The notes: generated from the letters alone by a model not told the origin. 64,000 nucleotides of DNA from Alteromonas ponticola (GCF_012911815.1 NZ_JAATNW010000002.1:186001-250000); one strand, 5' to 3'. Counted from the first letter of the stretch, positions 36,229 through 46,646 are shown. Made by a program: numbers and translations.

Positions 36229-37422
36229 TTAAAAGAAATGCTCTAACGACAACTGTATATGATCATCCCGTCTAAGGAAATAGAAGGTATCGGCCTCATC
36301 ATCGGATGAAAAGAAATAGGCATCAATTTTCCAGCGCCAACTATCGGTAATTCTGCTTGATGCTTCGACAAACCCGCTGTAGGTTTGAAAATCATCCAAG
36401 TCCTGAACGTAACCGAACAAAAACTCTGTGCCATCAATGTCATTCCATACCCAACGAACGCCCGTCATTAAATCATTCTGACCGGTGGCAAAAAAGTTAT
36501 CATCCCGTTCGTCATACTGATATTCCATCAAAAGACCTATATCGTACTGAGTGTCGAATACACCAACACTGGTTCGTTCAAACCCGGCGACTGCAGCGGT
36601 AAAATCTTCACTCTGACCAGTGCGGTAGATGCCTTCAAATTTAAGTAACCAGGCGCCCTGCACTTTAAGTAGATCCACTCCGAACTGCTCAATTTGAGCA
36701 TAATACGGACGAATTTGAGCATTTCCGGTAGCATCAAAATCGGTGATCAGTTCAGGCTCACGGGAGGTACCGTCAAAATAAGAAAGCCCGACTTCCCACG
36801 GCCCAATGCTGTTGCGCCAGCGAAGTGCGTAATCCACATGAGACTGCTCATCATCAGACTCATATAACGCGTTATCTCCATCAATCGCAATCGGCGGACG
36901 CAAGCGCCCGTCCATGCCTGCAAACGTGCGTTCTCTGAAATAGGGTAATACAAACGCAGAAAGCGTTCCCCAGTCGCCGAATACATTAAAGTTAACCATG
37001 GGCTGGCCGAGCTTGTCTTCCCCATCAACGGCTTCAACTGAATCGGTCTGATTGATAATATCGACCAGATGCATAGATTCAGTCTGGCCCCAAAATACAT
37101 GTCCTATACCCACCCGGGTTTCCCAGTTCTCGCTGGCATGCAACCACTGCAATTCGCGAATGTCGAAATGGGTTCTTTCTTCATCGTGCTGATCCACACG
37201 ATAAAACGGCTTAAACAGTATACTGTCTGCCCTGTCGTTCCACTCGTGATAAAATTCAGGCTCAATGAACGCGGAAAGCTGTACACGTTCCTGTCCAGGA
37301 TAGGCGGCATCCTGAAGGAAGTAGCGCGCATCGATACCTGCCTGTCCGCCAATATCCACTTCTGCAACGACAGTTTGATGGGCAAGCAGCGCGCCTGCAC
37401 CTAGTATAATTTTCTTTATCAC
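36229..37422 (-). CDS. Outer-membrane porin-like barrel linked to the RND/LolA-like cassette
   Basis: A 397-residue protein with a signal peptide (IILGAGALLAHQTVVA) and long beta-strand repeats. It contains RELQWLHASENWETRVGIGH and VFWGQTESMHLVDIINQTD early, and ends in HIQLSLEHFF, a C-terminal Phe strand typical of the barrel-assembly signal. The pattern resembles DUF1302-like or alginate-export-like barrels. The start is GTG at 37422, 4 bp after the LolA-like gene, so co-transcription is likely. A role in moving a lipid or metabolite across the outer membrane is a context inference. Confidence 0.75.
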   Translation of the reverse strand: MIKKIILGAGALLAHQTVVAEVDIGGQAGIDARYFLQDAAYPGQERVQLSAFIEPEFYHEWNDRADSILFKPFYRVDQHDEERTHFDIRELQWLHASENWETRVGIGHVFWGQTESMHLVDIINQTDSVEAVDGEDKLGQPMVNFNVFGDWGTLSAFVLPYFRERTFAGMDGRLRPPIAIDGDNALYESDDEQSHVDYALRWRNSIGPWEVGLSYFDGTSREPELITDFDATGNAQIRPYYAQIEQFGVDLLKVQGAWLLKFEGIYRTGQSEDFTAAVAGFERTSVGVFDTQYDIGLLMEYQYDERDDNFFATGQNDLMTGVRWVWNDIDGTEFLFGYVQDLDDFQTYSGFVEASSRITDSWRWKIDAYFFSSDDEADTFYFLRRDDHIQLSLEHFF

Positions 37423-37426
37423 GGTT

Positions 37427-38233
37427 CTATCTAGCTCTTCTTAAACTGTTTTCGTCAAAGTCTGTGTCTTCCAAACCGGCGTCAAATTCTAGTTCGTGGG
37501 TAATGAGTTCGGTCGATTTCTGCGTTTGCACGTTATACATAAAGCTTTTTAATGGACGCCAGAACTCATCGTCAAACAGGGTGTAATCTTCAAATTCCAG
37601 GGTTTTCAACAAATCCCCTTTTTTATCAAAAAACTCTACCTTACGCACTCTGTAGTGTTCTTTGTCGATCCATACGATTTGTTTTGAGTAGCCCGAATAA
37701 TCATCCTGTGGGACCTGTGAAATTACATAGACCTCATCCCCCTGATAAGTATCGTCGCGCAGGAAGTCGTAAGTAAATTTGTCTACTTCAAATGAGGTCA
37801 TATCCTCAAACGCAAACTCACTCCCCATAAAAGGCCCAGACTTATTTTGTGATGCAATCCGTTTTACTCGCTTGAGCGCAGGCAAATAAATCCACTGCTC
37901 ATCGGGCTCTTTGGAATGCGAAAAACTTAAAAACGCTGTGCCACTGACATCCCGCGGCGAATCGAAGATAGTCAATGCCTTATCACCATCCTCTTGCACC
38001 TCAAGTGTCTTCACACGCATTCTACGCTCTGACTCTTGTCCTTGCGCGTTACGTAATATCATTGACATATCAGCCAATGAATTATCCCACCCACGGTCGC
38101 TCTCTTTGCGCTCAGTGGCTATACGTAAACCTTCTTTTTCCGATTCTTCATCGGCATTTACAACCGGTGTTACCAGAATGGCACAGGTGATCAGGCTTCC
38201 TAACCACTTATGTTTGCTTGCTAATCTGATCAT
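37427..38233 (-). CDS. LolA-like outer-membrane lipoprotein-sorting family protein
   Basis: A 268-residue periplasmic protein with a signal peptide (GSLITCAILVTPVVNA) and a LolA/LolB-like incomplete barrel (PF17131 type). It shows DGDKALTIFDSPRDVSGTAF, EQWIYLPALKRVKRIASQ, GPFMGSEFAFEDMTSFE and QIVWIDKEHYRVRKVEF, conserved in proteins encoded next to MMPL/RND transporters. It may bind a lipid and hand it between the inner-membrane RND protein and the outer-membrane barrel. It overlaps the RND gene by 26 nt. Confidence 0.87.
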   Translation of the reverse strand: MIRLASKHKWLGSLITCAILVTPVVNADEESEKEGLRIATERKESDRGWDNSLADMSMILRNAQGQESERRMRVKTLEVQEDGDKALTIFDSPRDVSGTAFLSFSHSKEPDEQWIYLPALKRVKRIASQNKSGPFMGSEFAFEDMTSFEVDKFTYDFLRDDTYQGDEVYVISQVPQDDYSGYSKQIVWIDKEHYRVRKVEFFDKKGDLLKTLEFEDYTLFDDEFWRPLKSFMYNVQTQKSTELITHELEFDAGLEDTDFDENSLRRAR

Positions 38234-40526
38234 GCTCAGTTGCCCCTTTTCGTTTGCTCAACCACATCAAAAATGCGGGTAAAAACAGTAAATCTATCAG
38301 CAATGCAGCCACTATAATAATAACTGTCAATGCGCCCATGTCAGCGTTTAAGGCGAAACTCGATAACGTAAGCACGCCAAAACCTGCTGCCAATACAATT
38401 GTAGTGGTGGTCAATGCTAACCCCACGGTTCTGAATGCATAATGAACAGCCTGTTCAACGTTGCGTCCTTCCTCACGTGCAACCTGATATTTAGAAAGAA
38501 AATGAACCGTGTCGTCAACAATAATGCCCAGGGTCATACTCAATACGACTGATAGGGCCATGTTAATTTCACCCGACAACATCCCCCAAACGCCAAATCC
38601 TACGCCTGCAGGGACTAGGTTGGTTATCAAGCTCACACCGCCTAAAAACCAGGAGCGCAATGCAATTACGATCAATCCCGAAATTAACACCAACGCTAGT
38701 AACGTTCCGCCCACCATGCTTTTCATATTCCGTTCACCGATATGGGCGAACATTAGCGGAGGACTTGCGGCCTCCAGACGCAAATCTGGTGCCAATTCGG
38801 CGAACTTGGCTTTAGCACGCCGTTCAAAATCAGTAAATTCGTTACTTCCCAGGTTATCCAATACGGCAATAACGCGTAAAGCGGATTTATCGATATCTAT
38901 TTGATTATTAAGATCCAGACCATAAGGTAACGACATTTCATACAGTAACAGGTATTGCGACGCCAATTCTTTGTTTTCAGGTAACGCGTAAAAAGCGGGC
39001 TGATCCGCATGCATGTTCATATTCAGCCGTTTCATGGTGTCAGAGAAACTTAAAACATGTTGCACTTCTGACTGCGCTTCTAACCACTCGGCAAATTGAC
39101 CGATTTTGCTGAGAAATTCGGGATTTGTAATCCCATATTGCTCGTCAGTGTAGGCAACAAAATCCATATTCGACATCCCACCAAGGTAGTCTTTCTGAAT
39201 GTTGACGGCTTGTCGGAAGGTGCTTGAATCATCAAAATAGTTAACCGCGACATCATTTAACTCATTTTTCGCAGAAAATAATGAGATGGCGATGAGTAAC
39301 ACAGCTGAAATGGGGAGTACCTTGCGATAGTTTTTCGTTACCCAATGCCCCAGTGCTTCGAACTTCTGCTGCTTTTGCGCCTCAGTTGACGAGCCTTTAA
39401 AAGGAAAAAGAGTTAGCAATGCAGGTAAAATGGTTAACGAAAACAAACATGCCAGCATCACGCCAACCGCAGTCATGTTACCCAAATCAGCTAAAATCGG
39501 CACCGCCGAAAAATTTAGCATCAAAAAACCAATGGCAGTGGTAACACTGGTAATAATGATTGGCTTTTTATTGATCAACAGACTTTTATGGATTGCATCC
39601 GCTTTGGACATTCCTGTATCCAAAAACAGACGCATACCTACAATGATGTGAATGCAATCTGCCACCGCCAATGTCGTTACCATCGTTGGCACATTGACGG
39701 TGGCCGTACTCAAAAATAACCCATACCAGCCGGCCAGCCCCATCGTAATAGCAATGGAGGTGGCCACAATAATCAACGTGGAAATCGCAGCGTACAAGGA
39801 ACGCGTCAACACCCCAATCAATACCGTGATGATAAGGAACATCAATGGCACCAGTGTTTCCGCATCGTTTTGAGCCGCCACTGCAAACGCATCGTTCATT
39901 ACCACCATACCGTTGAGGTAAATTTCGTGATCAGGGTACGCTTCCTCATACTTCTGCTCGAGAGTGCGGGCAAAATCGGCTATTTTGATCACTTCTTTGG
40001 TCTGATCACCATCAGGCAGTTGAACGGTGACATCAACCACGGTTACCTGACCTTGGTCAGAAACCAACCGGCCAGCGATCTCTGGCGCGGAAGCGACCAC
40101 ATCTTTTACCCAGTTGATGTGTTCAGCCCCGGTCTGACCCTGCCGAATCAGGTCGGTTACAATCATATCGTCCTGTTCTGCATAGGTATGTTGATAATTT
40201 GAAAGCGATTCGACCCGCAATGATAAGGGGATTTGCCATGCATCTTCGGTCAACGCCTGCGTCAATTCAAAGGTGGACGGCTGATACACATTGCCGTTTT
40301 CTGGCACGATTAAAAATGAGACATTCTCGCTCTTGTTGAAAATGTTTTGCATTTCTTCAAACGCGACCCGTTGAGGGTTGTCAGGTTCGAAGAAAACTTT
40401 GTAATCGCCCCGGAAATAAAGATTTTTCGCGCCGATCGTCGCCACAACGCAAACAATCAGAAATAAAGCCAATGCCATTTTGGGGGACTTGATAAACCAT
40501 GCAATCCAGCTGGGAAGTGCTCGCAT
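38208..40526 (-). CDS. RND/MMPL family transporter
   Basis: A 772-residue inner-membrane protein with two halves of the RND fold: one helix near 18-38, a periplasmic loop, then helices near 228-380, and the same again near 400-760. It has DCIHIIVGMRLFLDTGMSKA in the first half and IIVDDTVHFLSKYQVAREEG in the second, as in MMPL/HpnN-like exporters of lipids rather than drug pumps. The first codon of the open frame is TTG at 40529; I chose the adjacent ATG at 40526. It is promoter-proximal in the cassette down to 35650. Confidence 0.9.
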   Translation of the reverse strand: MRALPSWIAWFIKSPKMALALFLIVCVVATIGAKNLYFRGDYKVFFEPDNPQRVAFEEMQNIFNKSENVSFLIVPENGNVYQPSTFELTQALTEDAWQIPLSLRVESLSNYQHTYAEQDDMIVTDLIRQGQTGAEHINWVKDVVASAPEIAGRLVSDQGQVTVVDVTVQLPDGDQTKEVIKIADFARTLEQKYEEAYPDHEIYLNGMVVMNDAFAVAAQNDAETLVPLMFLIITVLIGVLTRSLYAAISTLIIVATSIAITMGLAGWYGLFLSTATVNVPTMVTTLAVADCIHIIVGMRLFLDTGMSKADAIHKSLLINKKPIIITSVTTAIGFLMLNFSAVPILADLGNMTAVGVMLACLFSLTILPALLTLFPFKGSSTEAQKQQKFEALGHWVTKNYRKVLPISAVLLIAISLFSAKNELNDVAVNYFDDSSTFRQAVNIQKDYLGGMSNMDFVAYTDEQYGITNPEFLSKIGQFAEWLEAQSEVQHVLSFSDTMKRLNMNMHADQPAFYALPENKELASQYLLLYEMSLPYGLDLNNQIDIDKSALRVIAVLDNLGSNEFTDFERRAKAKFAELAPDLRLEAASPPLMFAHIGERNMKSMVGGTLLALVLISGLIVIALRSWFLGGVSLITNLVPAGVGFGVWGMLSGEINMALSVVLSMTLGIIVDDTVHFLSKYQVAREEGRNVEQAVHYAFRTVGLALTTTTIVLAAGFGVLTLSSFALNADMGALTVIIIVAALLIDLLFLPAFLMWLSKRKGATEHDQISKQT

Positions 40527-40689
40527 CAATAATAACCTGTGTTTTATAGATAAGAAAAAAGTTTGCGATTAAGTGTATGCCACACAAGCGCTTTTTTCGA
40601 TACCCAAGTTGGAAAATGTAAATCAGATTATAGCGTGTTAAAAAACTTACGAAACGCCCAATTGAAAGATCCCCTTCGTTACTGAAAAT

Positions 40690-40717
40690 TTGATCTTTGT
40701 TGAAATATATGTAGTAT
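40690..40717 (+). promoter_or_regulatory. Candidate sigma-70 promoter of fadE
   Basis: TTGATC (40690-40695) and TAGTAT (40712-40717) with a 16-bp spacer. If used, transcription starts near 40725, so the ATG at 40716 lies in the promoter and translation must begin at 40746 or 40755. Confidence 0.35.
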
Positions 40718-40727
40718 GAGTAGAAAC

Positions 40728-40744
40728 AACTGGTCAGATGAGCG
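40728..40744. promoter_or_regulatory. Candidate FadR site
   Basis: AACTGGTCAGATGAGCG matches the left half of the FadR consensus (AACTGGTCNGACCAGTT) exactly and the right half poorly. It would lie just downstream of the candidate promoter, as in fatty-acid degradation genes repressed by FadR. Sequence match only. Confidence 0.35.
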
Positions 40745-40754
40745 GATGAGTATT

Positions 40755-43007
40755 ATGAGTATCAGAACTAGCTTGAAAAAAGTGTTGCCACCTATTTCGA
40801 TTACCGAGCAAGAAGCCCTTGATGCGGGTGATGTTTGGATCGAGTCTTCAATCTATCGTGGCAAACCTGACATGCAGGCGCTTCGTTCCATTCCTCAGGC
40901 AAAATTAACCGCAGACGAACAGGCTTTTTTAGATGGCCCTGTTCAGCAATTGCTTGAAATGGTTGACGATTTCGAATTAAGCAATGACAAACATATCCCC
41001 CAGCACGTCTTGGATTTCCTGGGTGAAAACAGATTTTTTTCAATGATTATCCCGAAAAAATTCGGTGGTCTTGAATTCAGTCCTTATGCCAATTCAACCA
41101 TTGTTGCGACCATTGCTGCAAAAAGTGGTGCTATTGCAGTTACCGTAATGGTGCCTAACTCTTTAGGCCCGGGCGAATTGCTAATGCACTACGGCACTGA
41201 GGAACAGCAAAACTATTGGTTACCCCGCTTAGCGGTGGGTAAAGATATTCCGTGTTTTGCTTTAACCAGTCCGGAAGCTGGTTCCGACGCGGGTGGAATT
41301 CCTGATGCGGCTATTGTCACCAAAGGTGAATTTAATGGCGAAGAAGTGTTGGGTTTATCCGTTAGCTGGGACAAACGCTACATCACACTAGCGCCCATCG
41401 CGACGGTTCTTGGCCTGGCATTTAAGGTGTACGATCCGGATCAACTATTAGGTGACAAACTTGAGCTGGGAATTACGTGTGCGCTATTGCCCAAGTCACA
41501 TCCTGGTGTAGAGCTAGGTAACCGTCACGACCCTATGGGCGTGCGTTTCTATAACGGCACAACCCGTGGTGAAAACGTATTTATTCCAATGGACTTCATC
41601 ATTGGCGGTCAGAAAAATATCGGGCGCGGCTGGCAAATGCTGGTAAGTTGCTTAGGTGCAGGCCGAGGTATTTCATTGCCAGCTATGGGCACCGCAACTG
41701 GTCATTCAGCCCTTAAAAGCACCGCAGAATACGCCTTTGTCCGTGAACAATTTGGTTTACCTATTGGCCGTTTTGAAGGCATTCAAGGTAAAGTGGCTGA
41801 CATCGCAGGTAAAACCTTCTTGTTGGAAGCCATGCGTGTGCTTACCACTGAAGGCCTCGGTTTAGGCGTGAAGCCTGCTGTCGTTACCGCTATCGCCAAG
41901 TACCACATGACAGAACTTGCGCGTGATGTGATGAACTCAGCGATGGACATTCAGGCTGGTAAAGGAATTCAGCGTGGTCCGCAAAATACACTCGCCGGTG
42001 GGTATGCTGCATTACCTATTGCTATTACGGTTGAGGGTGCAAATATTTTGACTCGCAACCTGATGATTTTTGGTCAGGGGGCAATGCGTTGTCATCCTCA
42101 CCTGAAAGAAATGGTCGATCTGATTCACAGTAATGATTCATCGGCAGACGCTGAGTTTAATAAAGTACTTAGAAAGACGGTTGGCTTCAGCGTTAAAAAC
42201 GCGTTTAGAAGTATTGGCAAGAGCTACCTGCCATTTATCCGTGAAGCAGAATCCAGCCTGCCAGAAGTGCGCAAATACGAGAAACGTATGAACGCAATAG
42301 CGGCCAAGCTGGCTCCACTGGCTGATTTATCGCTACTTGTACTGGGCGGTGACTTGAAAAAAGCGGAATTGCTGTCTGCGCGTTTAGGTGACGTGATGAG
42401 CTACGTTTACGCCGCTATGGCATCTGTGCGCTTCTACGAGCAACGTATTGAAGATCGTAAGCTGGCCAAGCCATATTTTGATTACGCGATGCAGTGGTCA
42501 TTACAACAAGCTGAACAAGCGTTAGTGGATTTCATCAACAACTTCCCGAATGCAGCAACCCGTGGATTGATGCGTGTGCTTACCAATACCTACTCGAATA
42601 GTGTCAGTGGCATCAGCGACGACTTACTGCGTGAGTTATCGCTGGCAGCAATGCAAGACAACAGCGTTAAAGCGCAGTTGACGCATTTGGTGCGTCCAAT
42701 TCCTGGCGATGGCAATGACATCAACGAACAGGCATTTAAAGCCAAGCATGCTGTAGCGCACTTGCTGACCAAAGTTCAAAAGGCGTTACGCAAGGAACCT
42801 GTGGTGCCATTTGTTTCGCTTGAAAATGCGCTCAACAAGTTACAGGAAAAAGGCATTATTTCTTCGGCAGAGGCCACCTTGCTTCACGATTATAATGAGA
42901 AGCGAAAACTGGCCGTACGCGTTGATGAGTTCACCTTTGATATGGAGTTAGTCAACGCTGATGGCAATACAGCAGAAGCAGTATCGTCTACCAAAGATGC
43001 CGCATAA
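40755..43007 (+). CDS. fadE: Acyl-CoA dehydrogenase (FadE type)
   Basis: FadE catalyses the first step of fatty-acid beta-oxidation, acyl-CoA to enoyl-CoA, using FAD. The protein follows E. coli FadE closely: FLDGPVQQLLEMVDDFELS, VPNSLGPGELLMHYGTEEQ, CFALTSPEAGSDAGG, KRYITLAPIATVLGLAFK and ITVEGANILTRNLMIFGQGA. It lacks the N-terminal membrane helices of the E. coli protein. I use the ATG at 40755 (MSIRTSLKK), since the ATG at 40716 falls in a candidate -10 and has no ribosome-binding site; 40746 is also possible. It is monocistronic and ends at a strong terminator. Confidence 0.95.
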   Translation: MSIRTSLKKVLPPISITEQEALDAGDVWIESSIYRGKPDMQALRSIPQAKLTADEQAFLDGPVQQLLEMVDDFELSNDKHIPQHVLDFLGENRFFSMIIPKKFGGLEFSPYANSTIVATIAAKSGAIAVTVMVPNSLGPGELLMHYGTEEQQNYWLPRLAVGKDIPCFALTSPEAGSDAGGIPDAAIVTKGEFNGEEVLGLSVSWDKRYITLAPIATVLGLAFKVYDPDQLLGDKLELGITCALLPKSHPGVELGNRHDPMGVRFYNGTTRGENVFIPMDFIIGGQKNIGRGWQMLVSCLGAGRGISLPAMGTATGHSALKSTAEYAFVREQFGLPIGRFEGIQGKVADIAGKTFLLEAMRVLTTEGLGLGVKPAVVTAIAKYHMTELARDVMNSAMDIQAGKGIQRGPQNTLAGGYAALPIAITVEGANILTRNLMIFGQGAMRCHPHLKEMVDLIHSNDSSADAEFNKVLRKTVGFSVKNAFRSIGKSYLPFIREAESSLPEVRKYEKRMNAIAAKLAPLADLSLLVLGGDLKKAELLSARLGDVMSYVYAAMASVRFYEQRIEDRKLAKPYFDYAMQWSLQQAEQALVDFINNFPNAATRGLMRVLTNTYSNSVSGISDDLLRELSLAAMQDNSVKAQLTHLVRPIPGDGNDINEQAFKAKHAVAHLLTKVQKALRKEPVVPFVSLENALNKLQEKGIISSAEATLLHDYNEKRKLAVRVDEFTFDMELVNADGNTAEAVSSTKDAA

Positions 43008-43022
43008 CAGTTGAACTGCACC

Positions 43023-43054
43023 AAAAAAGGCAACCGCAAACGGTTGCCTTTTTT
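43023..43054. terminator. Rho-independent terminator of fadE
   Basis: A perfect 14-bp stem (AAAAAAGGCAACCG / CGGTTGCCTTTTTT) with a 4-nt loop and a terminal T run, starting 15 bp after the fadE stop codon. Confidence 0.93.
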
Positions 43055-43303
43055 ATGTCAGCAGTGACTACCAGACCTGAATGTTTATTGCAGAGATTGG
43101 GGTGCTGTTTACGCCCCTTTAGGCAGTCCATCACACCAGCTTAAGTTTTTTGCCTTAAAAACGGTCTCGACAATATGCTATTCATTCATTGCAGGTAATG
43201 CGCGTAAGCTTCCAACTTTGCAGATTTGTATTAGACTGTGTGACATAATTTTTGTAATGTATCTTCAATAATCGTGTTCCGAAAAATCAGGTAGGCAATT
43301 AAC
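43055..43303. other. Non-coding gap before the GGDEF-EAL gene
   Basis: About 250 bp after the fadE terminator without a recognisable gene. It presumably holds the promoter of the GGDEF-EAL gene. No clear promoter stands out. Confidence 0.35.
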
Positions 43304-45328
43304 TTGGGTGCCAAGTCATTGTTATTCAACGAACCAGATCAGCAGTACAGTAGCTATGATGTGATATCTCTGCTTCATGGGAATATTGTTACTGGCCTTG
43401 TAATGACTGTGCTGGCCATGGGTTGTCTTGTTTTCGGGTTCGATAACCCAGAAATTTACTACCTTAAACTCAACTTCTGGTTTGCCTTACTGGTCATCGT
43501 GGTAATTCGGTTGGCCGACACATTGTACTGGCGGTTTTCGTTACAGGGGACCGAATACGATCCAGAAATTCCCTTATTGAGATTTGCAGCCGGTGCGGTG
43601 GCTAACATCGTTGTCTGGTCAGCTTACGTCAGCGTGCTTTACTATCATATGGGAACCATGGAAATTATGACCACTCTGGTTGTCATTTCTGCAATGGCCG
43701 GCGGCGCGGCAACCATTCTTGCCCCAAGTCGTTTGCTCGTCTCACTGTACTGTACATTGTTGATATTACCAGTTTCGATACTGGCACTGACCGACATGCG
43801 TTCTGAGTTTAATATTATCGGCTTTCTAGGGATCGCTTACTGGTTATTGCTGTTTAGCATCTCTCTTAAATCCAGCGCGTTCTTCACGCAAGCGATTGAA
43901 ATTAAAAAAGTTAATGAGTCGCTAATTGGTCAGCTTAAAATGGAGCGTAATGAGGTGGCCAGAGCCAACGAAGCCCTGCGCATTACCAATGAAAAACTGG
44001 ACGAGTCCAACTCGACGCTTGAAGAGCAGGTTTTAAAACGAACAGATGATATTCATCGATTATCCCATCGAGACCCGCTGACGGAGTTACTCAACCGTGC
44101 AGGCTTTACCCGTCACCTAGAGAGTATTTTGAAAACCACGCGCAAGCTTGAGAACAGCCTGGCAGTATTGTTTGTCGACTTAGATGGGTTCAAACAAGTT
44201 AATGACAGCCTCGGGCATCAGGTGGGTGACAAGGTATTAATTGAAGTGGCTGCGCGTCTGAAGCGCTTTTGTGAAACCGACCATCTTGCTCGCTGGGGGG
44301 GAGATGAATTTGTGATGGCGTTACCTTACGCCAATCGGGATACTGCCGTCGCGGTTGCACAGGCCGCCAGAAGCGGCATCACAATTCCAATTTTTGTGGA
44401 AGAGAATCAAATCATTCTGGACGCCACCATTGGTATTGCGACCTTCCCCGAGCATGGCGACTCTGCATCGATTCTAATTCAGGAAGCCGATGTAACCATG
44501 TATGAACAGAAGCGCATCCAGCCTGGTACAGTGGGTGTGTTTAATGCGCAATTATACGATGCGCTTAAAGAAGAGCAGGCGCTGCGAGAAGGATTACGCT
44601 ATGCGATTAGTCGGCGTGAACTGTCGGTAGTCTACCAGCCAATCATTAATGGAGGGGATAACAGTGTGTGGGCAGCAGAGGCACTCTTGCGCTGGACCTT
44701 CAACGATGAGCCCATTCGACCCGACATTTTTATTCCTATAGCTGAAAAAATCGGCCTGATCCATGAAATTGGCGACTGGGTGCTCAATCGAGCATGTATT
44801 GATGCCGCTCAATGGAGTTTTGGAAAAGAAGTGGCCGTTTCGGTGAATGTTTCAGTCATACAATTAATGGATGATAATTTTATCGGCGCGCTTGATCGAG
44901 CACTAAAAAGCGCTGGTCTCGCCCCTGAAAAACTGCATCTGGAGATCACCGAGTCTGTTTTTGCCGATAATCGGGAGAAAGTGCAGATGCAAGTCAATTC
45001 GATTAAATCCCGTAATGTACAGATTTCAATTGATGACTTTGGCACCGGTTTTTCTTCATTAAGCCAATTGCAGACGCTTGACTTCGACCACATCAAAATT
45101 GATCGTGCGTTTGTACAGAATTTAGAAGAAGGCAGTGATACTATTATTCGCGCGACCCTGCTGATTGCCAAAGAGTTTGGCTACAAAACAATCGGTGAAG
45201 GGATTGAAACATTAGATCATGCGGAACGCCTGACGCGCATGGGAGTCGATTTTTTGCAAGGTTACTACTATGCCCGCCCCCTGCCCGTACGTGAACTAGC
45301 CACGTGGTTTGAACAACACCAACAATAA
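43304..45328 (+). CDS. Membrane-bound GGDEF-EAL protein (c-di-GMP turnover)
   Basis: The 674-residue protein has an N-terminal membrane region of about six helices (25-185), a coiled coil (about 195-245), a GGDEF domain with intact [11 protein letters not shown] and a C-terminal EAL domain with intact [24 protein letters not shown] and QGYYYARPL. Both active sites look complete, so it may make or break cyclic di-GMP. The inhibitory I-site before GGDEF reads CETD instead of RxxD, so product inhibition is probably lost. The start is TTG at 43304, weakly supported by an AGG upstream. It is followed 7 bp later by tdk. Confidence 0.9.
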   Translation: MGAKSLLFNEPDQQYSSYDVISLLHGNIVTGLVMTVLAMGCLVFGFDNPEIYYLKLNFWFALLVIVVIRLADTLYWRFSLQGTEYDPEIPLLRFAAGAVANIVVWSAYVSVLYYHMGTMEIMTTLVVISAMAGGAATILAPSRLLVSLYCTLLILPVSILALTDMRSEFNIIGFLGIAYWLLLFSISLKSSAFFTQAIEIKKVNESLIGQLKMERNEVARANEALRITNEKLDESNSTLEEQVLKRTDDIHRLSHRDPLTELLNRAGFTRHLESILKTTRKLENSLAVLFVDLDGFKQVNDSLGHQVGDKVLIEVAARLKRFCETDHLARWGGDEFVMALPYANRDTAVAVAQAARSGITIPIFVEENQIILDATIGIATFPEHGDSASILIQEADVTMYEQKRIQPGTVGVFNAQLYDALKEEQALREGLRYAISRRELSVVYQPIINGGDNSVWAAEALLRWTFNDEPIRPDIFIPIAEKIGLIHEIGDWVLNRACIDAAQWSFGKEVAVSVNVSVIQLMDDNFIGALDRALKSAGLAPEKLHLEITESVFADNREKVQMQVNSIKSRNVQISIDDFGTGFSSLSQLQTLDFDHIKIDRAFVQNLEEGSDTIIRATLLIAKEFGYKTIGEGIETLDHAERLTRMGVDFLQGYYYARPLPVRELATWFEQHQQ

Positions 45329-45335
45329 AAAAGAC

Positions 45336-45926
45336 ATGGCACAATTATACTTTTATTACTCTGCGATGAACGCAGGCAAATCAACCTCTTTACTTCAGTC
45401 TGCGTATAATTATCGCGAGCGTGGCATGCACGCGGTTATCTTTACTGCCGCCATCGATAATCGATATGAGGTAGGTAAAGTCACCTCAAGAATAGGTTTG
45501 CAAGCTGAAGCTCAGCTTTTTCAAGAAGCGGATAACCTGCATCAACGGGTAGTGGCGCTACAGCACGAAAGGCCACTCGACTGTATTTTTATCGATGAAG
45601 CCCAGTTTTTAACCAAACAGCAAGTCATGCAATTGGTTGAAATCGTAGATGAATTGGATATCCCTGTGCTCGCATACGGCCTTCGTACCGATTTTCTGGG
45701 TGAAACCTTTGTAGGCAGCCATTACCTGTTAGCCTGGGCTGACAAGTTATTTGAGCTAAAAACCGTTTGTCATTGCGGCCGAAAAGCGAGTTTTGTGGTG
45801 CGACTTGATGAAGAGGGCAACGCGGTTACTGCTGGAGATCAAGTCGTCATTGGTGGCAACGATCGCTATGAATCGATGTGTCGAAAGCATTTCAAGGAAT
45901 TGGTTTGGGGTGATCTAAGCCAGTGA
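45336..45926 (+). CDS. tdk: Thymidine kinase
   Basis: Tdk phosphorylates thymidine to dTMP for salvage. The ATG at 45336 gives 196 residues starting [20 protein letters not shown], which matches other Tdk proteins, rather than the frame opening at 45309. It has Walker [10 protein letters not shown], the Walker B-like IDEAQFL, and four Cys/His residues for the zinc site in [10 protein letters not shown] and ESMCRKHF. It lies 7 bp after the GGDEF-EAL gene and may be read with it. Only upp nearby is functionally related. Confidence 0.96.
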   Translation: MAQLYFYYSAMNAGKSTSLLQSAYNYRERGMHAVIFTAAIDNRYEVGKVTSRIGLQAEAQLFQEADNLHQRVVALQHERPLDCIFIDEAQFLTKQQVMQLVEIVDELDIPVLAYGLRTDFLGETFVGSHYLLAWADKLFELKTVCHCGRKASFVVRLDEEGNAVTAGDQVVIGGNDRYESMCRKHFKELVWGDLSQ

Positions 45927-46134
45927 TTCTTTCAACGACGTCCGTTCTTAGAATCTGTTCAATGCAATTCAGTTGCTGCCCTTTTAACGAAATAACTTTC
46001 GGCTAGATTAAACAGTTTCTATTGAATATACCAATTGTACGAGGTTTGTTTAGCTTCAACCTTTTATTCAGGAGACTTGCGAAACTAATCAAGGCCACGT
46101 ACCTTTATAATTCAATTATAAAAGTAGAAAACTC

Positions 46135-46626
46135 ATGGCTGATTATGACCCGTTAACCGACTTAACCATAAAACTAAGTCGACAGGCGTTAAGTGATGAG
46201 AAAAAGTACAGAGAAATATGCAATTGTGTCAGACGCGTAATTGGGGATGCCAACCGGGTCAGCTTGTGGCAGTTTAACGAGCGCCGAGACGAAATTTACT
46301 GTTTATGTCTGTTGGAAGATGGCAGTTTTTCCGCTGACATTGACTTAGTACTGGCCCAAACTACCTGTGCCGATTATTTTGAAGCGATATTGCGCAAAGA
46401 GGTGGTTATTGCCCCGGTCGCGCGGGAACACCCTCACACCTATTGCTTTACCGAAGACTATTTCGAACCGAATAATATCTATTCCCTTCTGGACTATATT
46501 TTCCATCAGGATTTTAAACCTATTGGCATCATCTGTTGTGAGGGCACTACAGGGCCTGTGTCGTGGACTGAACGTGATATATCCATGCTAAAAAGAATTG
46601 CAAATATCACGTCGATGTTTTTCTAA
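46135..46626 (+). CDS. Stand-alone GAF domain protein
   Basis: This 163-residue protein is essentially one GAF domain: REICNCVRRVIGDANRVSLW at the start, a central Glu/Asp-rich loop, and IGIICCEGTTGPVSWTERDI near the end. There is no output domain. GAF domains bind small ligands such as cyclic nucleotides, or tetrapyrroles. Ligand and partner are unknown. A second stand-alone GAF gene lies 1.9 kb downstream on the other strand. It is convergent with upp. Confidence 0.75.
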   Translation: MADYDPLTDLTIKLSRQALSDEKKYREICNCVRRVIGDANRVSLWQFNERRDEIYCLCLLEDGSFSADIDLVLAQTTCADYFEAILRKEVVIAPVAREHPHTYCFTEDYFEPNNIYSLLDYIFHQDFKPIGIICCEGTTGPVSWTERDISMLKRIANITSMFF

Positions 46627-46646
46627 ATAAACCGAGATAGAAGTGG

